DNA of 64,000 bases from Plazaster borealis (Eukaryota; Echinodermata; Asteroidea; Forcipulatida; Labidiasteridae): the NCBI GenBank assembly GCA_021014325.1, contig CM037464.1, forward strand, positions 449,001 to 513,000, given 5' to 3'. The position numbers and the translations under genes were made by a program. Shown here piece by piece: positions 1 to 14,104 of this stretch; position 1 is the first letter of the stretch; every line of letters starts with the position of its first letter. Under the pieces are notes generated by a model that had not been told where the DNA came from, made no database searches, and worked only from the letters and a program-made list of their open reading frames with translations.

Positions 1-3000
1 AAAGAGTTCTAAGGGCTGTACTGGTGTGGCCAGAGAATAATAGCTGGCCCAACTTGGTAACTCTTTTTACTGTTGCTTTGAAGTTTACATTATACCAGTA
101 AGAAAACATGCCACTGCTAAGACTTAGAGACCCTGTGATAATAACCAGCTTTTCAACCCAACTTTTGCAAATACCTAGTAATAATGTTCACAAGATTTTC
201 CTTTCCGGAATGCATCCATGTGTGAGCTGTTTGTTGAAATAACCTATTCCCTATTTTGAGCTAAGCCATATAAGGTTTGCTATTTCGGGCTGAAGGCCCT
301 TTGTGTGTAACACTGAAATCGTGTTGAATTTTTTACCTTCTTTTGAGGGGTAGCAGAGACTCAATGCTGACCGCAAAATGCCCCCACTTTATCATAGCCA
401 ATGAGCTCCATATAAATTTCTTTAAGAGGGTTTGTCAAGAAAATCCCTTATAAAAACAAACTGCTTTTTGGCTTGATAAAGCTTTACATGTGTGTAGGCT
501 TTATGAAAATAATGGTAAATTCTTAAGAATTTATTTTCCATGGTTTGAAAATTCAATGATGACTAAATGTAGTGAAGTTTTTCATATAATCAAAAACATC
601 ACCGTCAGTCTATACCTAAACTATTCAACTAAAAAACCAAGTTCCTCAGGTGAGACCATGGGTGCAGGGCTTGAATTTGAGGGGAAAATCCACAATTAAT
701 AAAACAGTTTGTAGGCCTATGTTTTTGTTTCTGGTTTTGAAAACAAAATTCTGGGCGGAAAAAATCTGAACTACAAACCCTTCAGTCTTGTGGATATTTC
801 TCCCAAATTTGAGCCCTTAAAGCATGGTAAAATGTTATTTAAAAAGTGTACATGGTTGTACAAATTTAGATAATTGTTCCCTTTTTTGGGGGGGGGGGTG
901 TGGTGCAGAGGGGGTTGCTGTTGGTCCAGTCAATGGAAGTAATCTTGGCAAGAAGTTGCTGTCTGAATATCAAGACATTGTTGAGACAAGATTACCTTAG
1001 GAAGCACTTGTAAGAGTCTAGCAGTCAACCTTTATGACAGCTTTCTTAAAAGTTGTAGGGTGGCAAGGGTTAGAGACCACCCCAGGGTCTGGTTATGTTT
1101 AAACACAGGTGTTTTCTAAGAAAGGAAAACAGAAGTTGCTTTAATAAAGTAACACCGCATGAAATAAGGTATGGATAAAGAAAAATGAGTAATCAGAAAC
1201 TAAAATTTATTTAATTGTTCACACACAGATGAGGAATCAACAGTTAGAGTCAGTATGTGCTAATTAGTGTAAATGTTACCATTGACTGTAACACTAATGT
1301 TGAATCCAGACTTTGAGCCTTAAGTTGAACAGAACAAAAAACCGGGTATTCAAATTTGCTGAAAAAACAAAAAGGATCCAATATCAAAAGTTCACACTTA
1401 TGGAAAAAAAATTATTGTGAAAAACATATGAACTGTGATTTATACAAAAATTCCAAGTTCAAAACATAATATCCAGCAGACTTAATGGTACACCTGTTGC
1501 AAAAATCATGATTGAATCTGTGAATTCCACATGTTTTTCTTCTGAGTAGTGTCTGATAGTACAGTGGCCAATTAATAGATCTGTGTTTTTCACTAGTTTT
1601 TCTCACTGATAATTTCAACTTAATGGGAAAAAAACCCCAAACTTTAGAGTTTTTAATTTTATTCAGAGTTGTGATAAATATAGACCTAGTGAAAATCTGT
1701 TTAAGAAAAAAATTGGGGATTGGGAAAAAGAGGTGTAAAAACCTTAAATCACTTTATAAAAAATGTGTTTATGCACATTGTAAATCTCATTAGAAGTCAC
1801 GTGTTTCTCCTCCTTTGGTCTGTTGTGTGTAATTGTATGGATGCATCTTCTGGGCCATGCCACTTTGGATCATTGATCTTCTGACTGTTGATATAATTTT
1901 CTGGCTAATTACTGTTAGCTCTTTGGCTAAGATATCACAGGAGATAGAGCAGTGTGTTAATCAACGGCTGTATTGTGCAAAGGAAAGGAACACAACCCAA
2001 GCTCTGCTGTGATTGTTGACATTTTTACTGATTGTGTTTGTGATTGCTGATAACACACACCTATGTGATAAGTTTTTCCTTCAATTTGGGACCTGTTGCC
2101 AAGAAAGTATGGAATGAGATGTTATTCTCATGACTACATCTACATGGGAAAACATATAAAGCCCTTTTCACATGGGAGCAATTTAGCAAGGGTCCTTTGC
2201 TAAATTTGTGCATGGTCGCGAAATTTTAAAGACAGGCTTTAAGGTTTTTTTTGTGAAATTATTTCTCAGTAGATATTAAATGTTGCCCCACTACGCAATT
2301 CTGAGAAGCAAACCTAACTACCAGAGTCAAGCTGCAAAGTTGCAATTTACAAATCGTTTGGGCTTTATCAAATATTCTTTATCTTTGTTACATACTTTGT
2401 GCAATAACAATGAAAGGCTGTATCCGAATTGGCGTCTATGGCTATGGCTACAACTGTTGCTAAGGAGGTCCCATAGGCCTACTTCACTGCATGATAATGC
2501 GACAATCCAGCCGTAGACGTAGCCAAAGGTGTCAATTCGGACACGGCCAAAGAACTGACACTGTAGAGGGAAAAAAACTTGTTTCCCTTCCACCCTCATT
2601 TGTACCACTGATTAGAAGTGGTAAAAAAAGAAAAAAGGGTTCACTGTAATAAAAAAAAGTCCCATAGAGAGGAGGAAGGGGAGTGTTAATTGGTCAAAGA
2701 GAGGGAGGGGGTTGCTAATATACTGACAACCCTAGTAGTAACTAGCTTTCTTCTTGTACTTATTAGTCTCACCCTAGAGCAAGGACATGGTCAAACACTT
2801 TTCAAAGGTTTCCATCAGTACCGAATTTAGATTGCTTTTTCCACTGCCATTTCAGCAGTATTTACACACCAGTAATTATTTCCGGAGATCCATGTCCCTC
2901 TGGTTAACACCTTAGACAGCCCCCAGTGATTGACAAACAGGAACGTGTGGCTGGTACCGGAATTAATCAACAGAGTCCTCCTCCCTGTCTTGGTGGTGTC

Positions 3001-6000
3001 TTGAATGTTCCCCATTTCTTAGTCTCACTCTTAAACTCCACAAATTGATCTGGAAGCCCTGGTTGATGGACAAGAAGGCCCGCAGTTTGAGTGCTTCTTG
3101 AGATCGCTATCCTAGAGTTTGCACAATTGAGTGCAAAAACAAGATGCGGCATTGTGGAGTGAACTGACAGGGTAAATTTTCCCACATGGATTTTGTATCA
3201 TTTTATCAATAGGTATTTTAATTGGTTATTGCTGGTAATAGATGTAATTATAGGACAGGACCCTAGATCTTTAATAAGTTGAGTATATGCAGCACTAGAT
3301 AATCAGTTATGCTGAATGGGTTATTTTTGTGTGAAGTTTCTTTAAGACTGAGCATTCCCTTTGTTATTTTACCTGAAATTGAAACAGTCAGGTACATCCT
3401 TGGAAGATATTGATGTTCAATGATAAATACCCAGTTTTCAGTTAGAAATAGGCTTCAAGTAAATAACGAAGCCTTGGCCCATAACAAAATTATTGTTAAA
3501 ATTGTATTTGACCATATTCTTTCCCTGTCATGGGAAAGCTACATGTATGTACATGTATATACCACACCTTTCCTATTTCCTTGGCCAACCTTACCCAGGA
3601 TGTTGACCTTTGAAATCCCATAAAGTCCTCACCGCCAGTCAAAACCCTCTGGGATTTTGGCGCCCTAATACCAGTCTAAGAACAACCGGCCGGCCGGCTC
3701 CCTACTTTGCAAGGAAACTCCCACACGTGTGTATGTATGAATAGGTACAATAATGAATGACTGAGGTCTAACAATACCCAGCTCGGGCATTCAGATTGAG
3801 AACAAAATTGAAGCTATACCACTTTGACTTCACAAGGGTCTGCTCTGCTGTCAACATCGGAAAGTCTATCAAAAACCAGGGGTTTGAACCGACAGCCCCT
3901 CGCAATATTTGTAAGGGGTTAATCGAAATAATTGGCATTTATTAAGCGGAGAAATTGGCTGGAAAATGATGGTATTGAATTCATCAGATTGCTTGGGAAT
4001 ACTAGCTGGTTTGCAAAAGTGTAAGGCAATAATGCAACCTGACTGATCTAAAGTGCAAATAATTTGGCAAACCCTGAACTTTCACAAGTGAATAATTATT
4101 TCAGTACAGAGTGGCATGTGGCTTCAATTTTGCCTCTGGACTTTGAACTGATCGGAGGCTTTCAGAATTTTCCAAAGTGCTTGAGGTTTGAGTATTCATT
4201 GATAAATATAAATTGTCCTGATAATGTTAGTTTTCAATGTTAAGATTCTTGCCACTGTAATTATCAAGCAGTGTGCCTGCAGACAATTAGATGGGAGGAT
4301 AGGCACACTAATGTGAGTTTAGGAACAAAATGCTGTATTCAGGTTTTGAAATGTCTTTTATAGTCTGGGTTTTTGTCCAGAGGGACGAATTAATTGACTG
4401 TTGAGAGCAACATTTTAAGACTTGACTTGGAAAAAATGTTTGGGCAATTTGGTGTCTTTAGTTATGTCCGTCTTAATAATAAGTGAATTTTGTATCAATC
4501 GAACAGAAAATCTTTTAATGCTGAGACTTTTCATCTAAGAGTTTCTTGTCATGTCAGCGCAAAAAACACAATTTTTTGCGCTCTTGTTGTAAACACATTT
4601 TATTTGTTTTCTGCAACAGGATTGGATTTAATGCTGTTTGGCTTGTACATCCAGGACTATTTACTAAAGACAGACCTCCTATGTTGCAGTATATAAAAAA
4701 GATTTGCATCCATTGTTTTTCAAGGCCTGGTTTGTATTTCTCTCATGTGGCCAGCCCTTTTCTTATAATGCGAAAAAGAACATTTGTCATTTCTGTTGCC
4801 AAATTGTAGGATGAATGCTGGTTAGCCCTGGTCGGACACCAGTCTCTGTTGCACTGCGTCGTATGCAGCAGAGGAGTCCAACCTGGGCTAGATTCTGCCT
4901 GGTTTGTATTTTGCATACCATCACAGATGAACTTGTTTGCAAGTCTACATCAGAATTTACAGTAACTAAGAGCAGCAAAGCTGTCAGTTAATGTAAGTAG
5001 GGGATTGGAATGCATTTCTAACTGTGGATTATAAATATTTAATTTGAACGTTTATTTTTGGAGCAAAGCTTATGAACAACTGAGAATTCCAAACTAACAG
5101 AGACAGAAAGCTATGAGGGAGAGCTTACTGTTGTAGCCAGGCTTAAATTAGAGCTTTGGGCTGTGAAGGTCAGGTCTTTCATATAAGACAGTACTACTGG
5201 TTTGCTGGTAAAGAGTCCATGGAACAAACATGAGTGATGTAATGTAAGACAAATTTGACAGCTCTCTCAGCTTCTTTGAAAAAATATTTATTAGGAGTTC
5301 CAGAGCAAAAAAAAAAGAAAAGAAAAAAAAAAAGGCCCAAAACCATTTCAACCCTGTCTCCCTTTTTTCATTTTTCCTGACTACTCCAAGAATGCTGCAC
5401 ACCTTTGATAAGAGTTTTTTTTAAACCCAATCTAACTTATTCATGGTATACTTCTACCCGATCAGACCCTGTTATCCTGATGAGGGTGTTCAATATCCCA
5501 ATTTGGATAAGAAGTTATTGTAGTTTAACCAGCAGGATTATTACGCACTGTAAGTTGGTATACTAATGTAAAGTTGTTTAGCAATTTACCCACCACAAAT
5601 GAATTTTTTTGTACTGATACAGTAGTAGGCACCATTATTAGTAGGATGACCCCCCTTTGCTGGAAAAACTCCCCTTTGTACCTCCCTCAAAGGGGTTTAT
5701 TTGTAGAGTCTGAAGAAGCAAACATTTGCCTTCTGTGTCAATAAAACTGGTGTTAGTGCAAAGCCCATTTGTAAAATTCCTACCCAGGGAATTGATCGAT
5801 CTTTAAGGATGTGAAATGTTGGGTGTACATGCGAGACGATGAAAATGTTCTCGTTTTGCTGCTAAATAACTTAGGGTGATGATTGTTGTGGGAGAAATGT
5901 CCAAAGAAACTCCTTGGGATTTTATTGAGGGATTTGATTATTAAACTTGTCAGTTTTTGGAACTTAGTTTGTAAAAATAAATCCTTTGTCAACTCTGGGA

Positions 6001-6789
6001 AAATAACACCGGCTGACAGCAATTTCTTTCTCGGGCCAGTGGTCCAGTGTAAAATTCGTGCCCAGCCTGCCATTCCTCCCACTGGTTTCAGCGTTGTCCA
6101 GCCCCCTTAGTACAAGCCAGGAAAACAGCTTTTAGGTTTAGTTACCCTTATGCACCCATTTCATTGCCCTTGCCACATCATGACCAATCTTGGGCAAGTT
6201 CTTCCCATCTTCCAGTAATCTGTACTTTTTTTAAAAAGTTCTCCTGTTCTGCAGTTGTCTCTCTATCTAGTATAGAAAAGTCTACAAGAAGAGCTCAAGT
6301 TGTTTGGCAGGATTTATAGCACCTTCCTCTAAGAGACTTCAAGTCTTAAGATCTTTAAAGTGGTTAAAGTACCTTGCTAATTAAGATCCTATTAGTGGTT
6401 GAGTGAGATGGGTTGACAAAGATGCTTTCATTTCATCCTGTGTGAGGAGGGGTCGCCCACAGGTACTCAAGATTGGATCTACATTAACCATTATAGCCCG
6501 TTGAACAGGTTGCATATAGGGCTAATTGCAGACTACATCATAAAAGGCCTTACATGTTTTTTCTTTGACAGCCCTGTCCTGTTCAATATTGGAGCCTGGT
6601 TTTCCCCAGTACTTCAGGTTGTTTGTAAATTGATTGGCTGAGTTTGCACAAGGTAGCTTACATGTAACTTGGTACTTGAACTAATGTACAGCATTCAGAG
6701 CTGAGTTTCTTTCTTAGTGGGGCTTGGCAGAGTGATGAAAGTTTATACATAAAGAAGGGAGTTCCATTGTCATCGCGACAGACCAGTGA
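1..6789. other. No supportable gene; intergenic or first-intron DNA
   Basis: AT-rich sequence with only short reading frames lacking splice context or recognisable domains. Apart from one hairpin element (2416-2548), I see only a run of G near 885-900, an A-rich run near 5308-5332 and a partial inverted repeat around 4824-4893. A phase-1 laminin signal-peptide exon could hide here, but I could not find one. Confidence 0.6.
2416..2548. mobile_element. Hairpin element (MITE-like), family 1
   Basis: A 133-bp near-palindrome. The left end ggctgtatccgaattggcg and the right end tgtcaattcggacacggcc are inverted copies of about 36 bp with some mismatches. The core gttgctaagg recurs in three other sites in the window (10.5, 15.6 and 40.5 kb). 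No coding capacity, so it would have been mobilised in trans. No clear target duplication. Confidence 0.7.
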
Positions 6790-7048
6790 TATATCTGACT
6801 GCATAATAATAATAATTATAACAATATAAATATGAGGCAATTATATGGTGTTCTACAAAGAACACAACACCCCACAAAAAAACACAAAAAAACCCAAACA
6901 GATCATAAGCTGGGAATAGGTGAGTTTTGAGTTGGCGCTTGAAGGTGGCAGTAGATGCTGCTTCCCTGATAGCACACGGCAGCTTGTTCCACAATTTAGG
7001 GGCATTTGGGGGTTTTCTATTAAAGTATAGTGAAAGAGGTTTGGTCAT
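6790..7048 (-). mobile_element. LINE 3' fragment (C-terminal end of a reverse transcriptase ORF)
   Basis: On the - strand the frame reads APKLWNKLPCAIREAASTAT followed by FKRQLKTHLF, the well-known C-terminal end of CR1/L2-type LINE ORF2 proteins. Only this tail is present, followed by an AT-rich stretch with ATT repeats (6806-6822) that may be the element's 3' tail. It is a 5'-truncated, dead copy. Confidence 0.75.
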
Positions 7049-10000
7049 GTTTTAGCAGTCATAAACTAATAAGCTTGTAAGTTTTCTGGACAGGTTAAAG
7101 GTTGTCTACAATCATCTGTTCCTTTTCCCATGTCACTCTTTGCCTACAGAACATAAATATTTATCAAGGCTTTCTCCCCCTCTTAGGCTACATTGACACA
7201 AAATATTCACCATTGTAAAATATGAGTAATGGAGGAATCTGGCTCATTTTTTTGGGGACTCTTTATTTATTATTTTTAATTAACACTCTGAACACCTCCA
7301 GAATACCCTGCAGTTTTGAAAAAATTCTGGGGAGAACCCTGAAAACTCACTTACAAACCGAAGTTCTGGTAAACTTCAAGTGGAAAAATGGTTCACAAAG
7401 AAGTTGCCATTTCTCATTTACCCTGTAATAAACCTAACTCAACTTTCCTGGCTTACCTCTGATCGATCAATTGATTCACTAAGATGCCTGTGGACATTCC
7501 CCCTTTTTACTCTAACTGTGCAGTTATTTTCTGCTCTGTTGTTCCTGGAGATTGAATTGTCTCCTCTCTTTTGTCTGATCTCATTGTTGCGTTGGATGTG
7601 GATGCAACACGCTCACTGGCAATTTATCTACTTGACTGAAGGTGATGAAGGATTATAGGATAGCCTGTGTCACTTTGGTGTATATGCCTTTCGTCCTGTT
7701 CACACAGCTGCCAACATTTGCATCTTGCAATCAGGGAGATCAAGAATTACATTCAACATAATAGGGGAAAAGGGAAAAGTTTCCGTAATCAGGGAGATTT
7801 TCAAATTTGTTTATCAGAACCTGGAAAGATTGGTTCATTTTCAGGGAAGTTTCTGCAGAATCAGGGAGAGTTGGCAGCTGTGTGTACAGCACTAAACATT
7901 CAAAGGCTTGTCTTTTTGATTGAAAATTCTAAATTGTTAAAATTATTTCTTAGAAAAATTGTGTTTATGAATAACGGACCTGTCTTGGAACAAACTAAGG
8001 CAAGAACCTTTATTTAAATATGTGATGCCCCTTCATGCCACAACCAGACACTTCCTGCTAAAACTCAAAATTGTGTTAGTCTGCTCATTATTCATCAAGT
8101 AGATATAGGATGAAGAACTTTCTAATAACACCCAATTTGTAGGCCAATAATTTCTCAACAAATAGATTTTTTGACAACTTCTAAGACATAACATTACATT
8201 GATATCATGGCTAATGTTTTGGTTGTCTTTACTATTAATGTCATTTAACTATTTCTGAGAAGTTCCTGATTTTGGCATGGGATGTCACATATTAGCATAA
8301 AGTATTCCAATGTCCAGTTTCTATTTTCTTTCACAGAAAGTACAACCTCCAAGCCCAATCTGATTTTCTTCCGCTTTTTTTATTTAAGTAAATTTCCCAT
8401 ACAAGAAGCTGGGTATGCAAATTGAAATTGGGGACTCATGCTCACCTCATTTTATTTAGCTGTTTCTTTCCCACATTAAATTTTAAGTTTTTTAAATGAT
8501 GCTGCCAAAAATGATTTGTGCAATTTCTTCAAGAAAAAACCAACAGCACAATTTGCAAACACAATTTTAGTGCAGAACTCAATACTTTACTAATCCCATA
8601 ATCTGTTTTAATCATCTCATGATATCCTTCATCAGTAACTTCCTCTCTTGCGGCCCTAAAAATTCCATGAATTTTCAATTTCACAATTCATTAAGCAGGC
8701 AAAATACTGACGCACTCCATTCTTGACCAAGTCACACAACTAGTGTACCACATAATTACAGGCTTTCCCAGGGTGGGTCAACCTTGTTTGATAATCTCTA
8801 AAGAGGACAATTGTTGTGTCCCAACAAAGTTTTTCTTTTCAATCTGTCAAACAAATGATGACCTTACTGAAGATGAGATACTCCATCCGAGATAATGATA
8901 CTGATCTTCTCTTAAACTGGAAAATACTGTTTAATTCCTGAGTTTTGAGGTCACTAAGATTAATAACTTGTCAAGAGATCTGGGAGGGAGTTTCTACACT
9001 TTTCAAAAATTACTGGCGATTGCAGAGGGATGAGATTTGAAATGTTTTAGGGATTAGCCAGGGGTGTATTTTTGTGGAGTAGTTGATCTTGTTGATACCA
9101 AGGCATTAGGGGTTCAATGGGGGTGGGAATTTCATTTGATTGTGGGAGGTAGTCCAAACCTCCTTCAAAATCTCCTTATTGTTAACAGCGTCTAGACACA
9201 AGCCAAAGATCTGGAAAAGGGAGTGCTTCACAGCTTTCTTTGTGTGAAAAATGAAATAAAGTTTACATTTATAAATAAGGAATCTTTTCTGTATCAAATA
9301 TAATTTATTTAACGTTTCAGTTGAATAAAGGAAGTACATGTAAATCTTTAAATTGAAAATAGAAAAGTGAGTGGCTTAAAGTAATTTTAGGATAGATTTT
9401 CTGCAGTGGGGTCTTTTGGGGTCTTTCGACTGTCATAAGTTTGTACTTGGGTAAAGTGATTGGCACATTTGTGTATATCAAAAAGCCTTTACTTGTAAAT
9501 ATCACAATTGTAACATTTGGCAGGACCCCAAGCCATCCATTTCATACCAGCTTAAACTTGTAATATGACACTTGTATCGAGTCTGGAAAAAATGCTAAAA
9601 TCATTCTGCAGAAAATACAAATGTTGCGGATTACAGGGTGGAATTTTAAGACTGAACCTAGCCTGTGGTTAGACTTAAACGTTGTTTGCTGGATCTGAAA
9701 GTGTTATAGATTAGGCTTAAGTCAAGAGTTTGAAAAGAAGTTCCTGTTAGTGACAGATTATTTGTGAAGTTTAGTTGATTCTGCATTTAGTTTTGTAGAT
9801 GTTCTTTAAATGTAGCCTAAGTTTTTTCTAGCTGTGAGTAAAGTATTAGTACATGGATTTGCGAAAATGTTTTTATTTAACATTCTGGTAGTACCATTAA
9901 GAGTGTAATTCCAGTTCATTACACAATATGGTTTTGCTAAATCTTAACCACAAAGTACACAACAGCAGTATCTCTAAAAATGCCACACAAATAAAAAATG

Positions 10001-12147
10001 TTTTGCAAAATACGTGAATTTTAGTTTGCATAAGTCGCTGACAAAGCTGTCAAGTGCCTCACCAAACTATAGACCTTGTAACCTAGAGTGACCTTGTACA
10101 TTCCAGAGCCTTTCTGGCAGGCGAGATACTACACTGGTCATATTGAAAATGTTACTTTTTGTTTTCATAATTTCCACATAAATTCAAGAGCTACAAAAGT
10201 CACAATTACAGCTGAACAATTTATGAGATGTGCCACCTTTCTTCATATCAAAAGTTTATAAAAAAGACAGTACAATCTCCATAAAATTTAAGATCTCATG
10301 TTTCTTCCATTGCGGTGTGTACAAATTGTGCCTGCAGGAGGTCCAGGCTCTGTGGCGCTTTTGTAAACAGGTTACATATGTTTGCCTTGTATGTTCAGTT
10401 CTTCCTAATGTGAAAAATAATTCCACAGGCGCTTAAGTAGGGATTTGAACCAACAACCTTCTGCTTTCTTCAATACGTCTTAAGATCCTAAAGTTAGCCT
10501 GGTGTAAAGAGGCCAGTTTGATTTCCGATAGTGGCAGTGGACAGTTTGCATTACTGTACCATACGGCTATGGCTGCAGCTGTTGCTAAGGGTGTTGGTAT
10601 AGGCATTCTGTGCATGTTCATGTGATGATCAAGTCAGAGCCAGAGCCACAACCACTAATCTGGACTTGGCCTACAAAAAAATTAGGCAAGATTTGTTCCA
10701 CTCAAGGCTGGAAGGTCAATCCAATCTGCCTCCGTTTTGGTAAAATAAATATCAATATTCATTATTGCTAAAGTACACAGGGAACAAGACCAAGATGGTG
10801 GCAGAATAGTAAAGGTCTATACCCTACAGTGCTTACATTCCAGTTGGTCAGCATTCAGGTATTGATTGAGTTAGTGTCTTCCTATTGATTAGTTGACACT
10901 CTTTAAGAAGTTACAGAAGCTCTCTATGCACAGGGTCTTCATACAGAGCTGATTTGAAGAGGTCTTAAAATTCTTTTCATGGAACACTGGGTCTGTTCAA
11001 GACAACATTCTGGGGTAATATCGCTTGTGGTTTTTGACTGGCTTGTTTAATTGAAATGTAATTTAACAAACTATTTTTATTTGTTTTCCAACCCTTTGCC
11101 AAAACATATAATTATTCAAACATAATTGTCGTAACTTTTCAGCTTTACTTTAAAAGTAAAATAAGCATCTTATGGATATTGAATACTTATTGAAGTATTC
11201 CAAGTATTCATCCTGACACCATCATTTTCCCTTTGTAGAGGAAAGAACTGGGATAAGCAAAAAGAATAAACATTAAATGAACGAGTGACAAGTTTTTTGT
11301 TTATAAATACCAGATGAATGCAGTATGAGGCTCTTCAGAACTCTATTCAATTCAATTCAATTTTAATTCATCATTTGAAAACATACAAACAATTTCATTT
11401 CCATTGACAGCAGTAAAAACTACATAAATACCTTAATAATAGAAACATAGAAAAATCACACAACAATTATTATACAGTAATTTAAAAGACCACAATAAAT
11501 AGTCACAATATATATAAGCCAAAGGTGGTATCAGATAACAGCAAAGTACATTATCTGAAACATTTAAAACTGTGGATGCCACTGTGTTGCAAAGAATGAT
11601 TATAAAAACCTGTTCATTTTAAGGCTTAGTTGACGGGTCCCACCTGATCTATTTATTACAATCAACAAGTGCAGAAGGTGTGTGCTTTAAGACATTTGTG
11701 ATAAGACAGTTCATTAACAAAATGATACGAATTTGTACCCCATCATGCCTACCATCTTACACCTTGTGTGGATAAGTTCCAAAACGTATTGATTCTATTC
11801 TTATGGTGAGGAAACCATCTTTTATCCTTGATTCATGTAGTCCAGAGAGTCATTCACATCAATTTGATTGCAAATTGATTTTTTTTTTGAAGTCATCTAC
11901 CTGTCTGTTTGGCAAACTGAATGAAGGACAAATCGATACGTTGCCAATTTAGTAACAAAGGGTACACAATGATTGTGGTACCGTTCTCTTCAGATCCCAA
12001 GTGGTTGGACCATATACACTATACTTCAAATACAAGTTTTTTCATTGCTGATGAGGACATCCACAAATGGCACAAATCCTTAACAGAAACAGGATCTACA
12101 ATGGTGATGCAATTTTCACTAATTAGTTGGATGTTATTTATTTTTGG
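7049..12147. other. No supportable gene
   Basis: AT-rich DNA without recognised coding exons. A short CAATT repeat near 11346-11370 with adjoining sequence resembles LINE 3' tails in reverse orientation, but I cannot define an element. A divergent hairpin element lies at about 10512-10672. Confidence 0.55.
10512..10672. mobile_element. Divergent hairpin element, family 1
   Basis: Contains catacggctatggctgcagc and gttgctaagggtgtt, shared with the copies at 15.6 and 40.5 kb, and a right part ending ctggacttggcct that is loosely inverted relative to the left part starting aggccagtttg. Clearly older than the 40.5-kb copy; the ends are approximate. Confidence 0.45.
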
Positions 12148-12335
12148 TTTTTACCCATACACCGATGTTTGTTAGCACTGTATACTCAGTACTTTCCCGA
12201 GTCCTGTGAAAAAATATCACGGGCATATTACTCGGGTGGGATTCGAACCCACGACCCTTGCAATTCTAGAGCAGTGTCTTACCAACTAGACTACCAAGAT
12301 TGCCCGGTAGCTAGAGGCAGTTCGAATCCTATGTT
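12148..12335 (-). mobile_element. tRNA-like SINE/hairpin element, family 2
   Basis: On the - strand there is a pol III B box (gggttcgaatcc, + strand 12239-12250) with tRNA-like sequence. The far end carries the tacaccgatg motif seen at both ends of the 13.9-kb element. The + strand stretch 'cccgagtcctgtgaaaaa' and 'ctcgggtgggattcgaaccc' recurs, diverged, at 31.6 kb. Too degraded in the anticodon arm for a functional tRNA gene. Confidence 0.6.
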
Positions 12336-12683
12336 GGATGTTGTTTTAATGAAACTAGAGGATGGAAAAAAACTTACTGTTCTAAACCAATGATGCAAAA
12401 TTTCTGTAGAAGTACTTCTGTGTTTGTTTCATAAAAAAGAAACACAGTCTTGCTTCAATTTATAGGCAAGATAAAGTTGAGGAGTGTGTAAAAACGTTAA
12501 CATTTGCAAGCTCTCTAAAATGGTTATGTTACAAGACAATTCACATTTAACAGTTTTGTTTTCCTGCCTTTTCAGCTTCTTTTAGTCTCAAATTTTTCAG
12601 TGTTTTGTGAACTTTTGAAGGTGTGGAGAAGACTTCAAATGCAACTTGCTTTCTCTTTTCTTGTCTTCTTTCTCTTTTCTCAA

Positions 12684-12771
12684 GCGCATATAGGGACCTC
12701 ACTGTGATATGCACTATATAAGAATCGTCTATTATTATTAGTATTATTACTATTATTAGTATTATTATTAA
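12684..12771 (+). mobile_element. SINE 3' tail with ATT microsatellite
   Basis: Reads aagcgcatatagg...gcactatataagaa and then (ATT/AGT)n up to 12771. The same tail, better preserved, is at 57804-57882 (+) and at the end of the full element at 38936-39345 (-). Confidence 0.55.
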
Positions 12772-13899
12772 AGCAGGATAGATGATTCAACCTCAACCCT
12801 AGAAATCTAGGCAAATTCCCCATCATGAATCTGAGAATTTTGAACTATGAATGTTGTATTCATATTTAATTCTACAATGTGTTTAATAAAAAAAAATTTT
12901 TTAAGGGGGTTGTTGAAAAAAGGCAGCAATTTGGCAAGGATGAGTGGCCAGGTTCAGCGTGACTATTGTTGTTGAATCACTTTGGCGAACAATGATCAGG
13001 AAACAGCGATAGGAAAGATGTCTGTAAATTGTTAAATTGGAGTTATTCATCCCTCTCAAACATCAAGGAAGTGTTAGACCCTCAAGGATATTGATTCGGT
13101 TTGGTTTGGGGTAAACAGATCAAATCACATAGAAATTTTTGTCTTTGTATTGAAGGGGAAACAGGAAGTGTCAAACGTGCCAAATGGTGATGTAGGCAAA
13201 GCTCACTACAATTGTAAGTCAGCGCTGCGTGACAGGATGGTGATAAAATTAACAGTTGAAAATAAATCATTCATTTTGATGTAGGGTGAACTTTTTTATC
13301 GTTAATTCAAGGTGGGCATTAAATACACTATCAAATTTCATGCCAGAATTAAATGATATGCAGTTGGTTGAAATTTATATCAATATAACCTAGATACCTT
13401 TTGATTATTGAGGTATTCGGCAGCCTTTTAAATTCCGAAGGGAATTTAGAAATCTTACTGCATGGGTTAAATAACTCTCAGTGCAAGGAAGTGTAGTACA
13501 CACAAGATCCCAATTTTATGGCCCTGTTTATCATGGAATTCTGTACTTTTGGTCATCATTCTCTGCTTACATGGTTAGCGCCGACTTTCTAGCCTCTGTA
13601 AGGGAAGAATGCTTTGAAATAGGCAAATAACCCGAAATGAACTCAGGTTTAGCACAGATTTTGCTGATTTTTCACAAACGGTGAGCAGAACCATGCAATT
13701 TGGCCCTGTTTGAGCCCACAGATTGGCTGCTCAGTGAAGAGAGGAAACCAACCAAATTCGTGTTTATATTTCCTAAAAGCAGATCTATGAATTGGGCTCT
13801 ATGTTGCACAGAGATGCACTCATTCTTAAAAATTTGGTGACAAAAACAAGACATTTAAAATATGTTAATTTTGCACCGGGGATAAAGTATATTATTTGG

Positions 13900-14104
13900 T
13901 TTTGCCCTTACATCGATGTGTATTAAGCACTTGAAACATAGGATTCAAACTGCCGCTACCCTCAGGGCTAGCTCGGTTGTCTATGGGTTAGACATGAGCT
14001 CTAGCATGACACAGGTCATTGGTTCGATTCCCACCGGAGTGATATGGCTATGGATTTTTTACACAGGACTCGTGCTTTAAATACACATCGGTGTAAGGGC
14101 AAAA
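13900..14104 (+). mobile_element. Inverted-repeat element with a tRNA-like core, family 2
   Basis: 205 bp. The ends are inverted copies of about 33 bp (left ttttgcccttacatcgatg, right catcggtgtaagggcaaaa). Between them is a tRNA-like stretch with an A-box-like gctagctcggttg and a B box ggttcgattcc at 14021-14031. The combination of a tRNA promoter and terminal inverted repeats is unusual for a plain SINE. Confidence 0.65.

Noticed and set aside
12239..14031. Genuine tRNA genes at the B-box motifs (also 21.3, 31.6, 39.3, 48.8, 51.1, 55.7 and 63.9 kb)
   Set aside because: Arms do not pair into a full cloverleaf, several lack part of the anticodon arm, and copies recur with shared flanks. They are tRNA-derived repeats.
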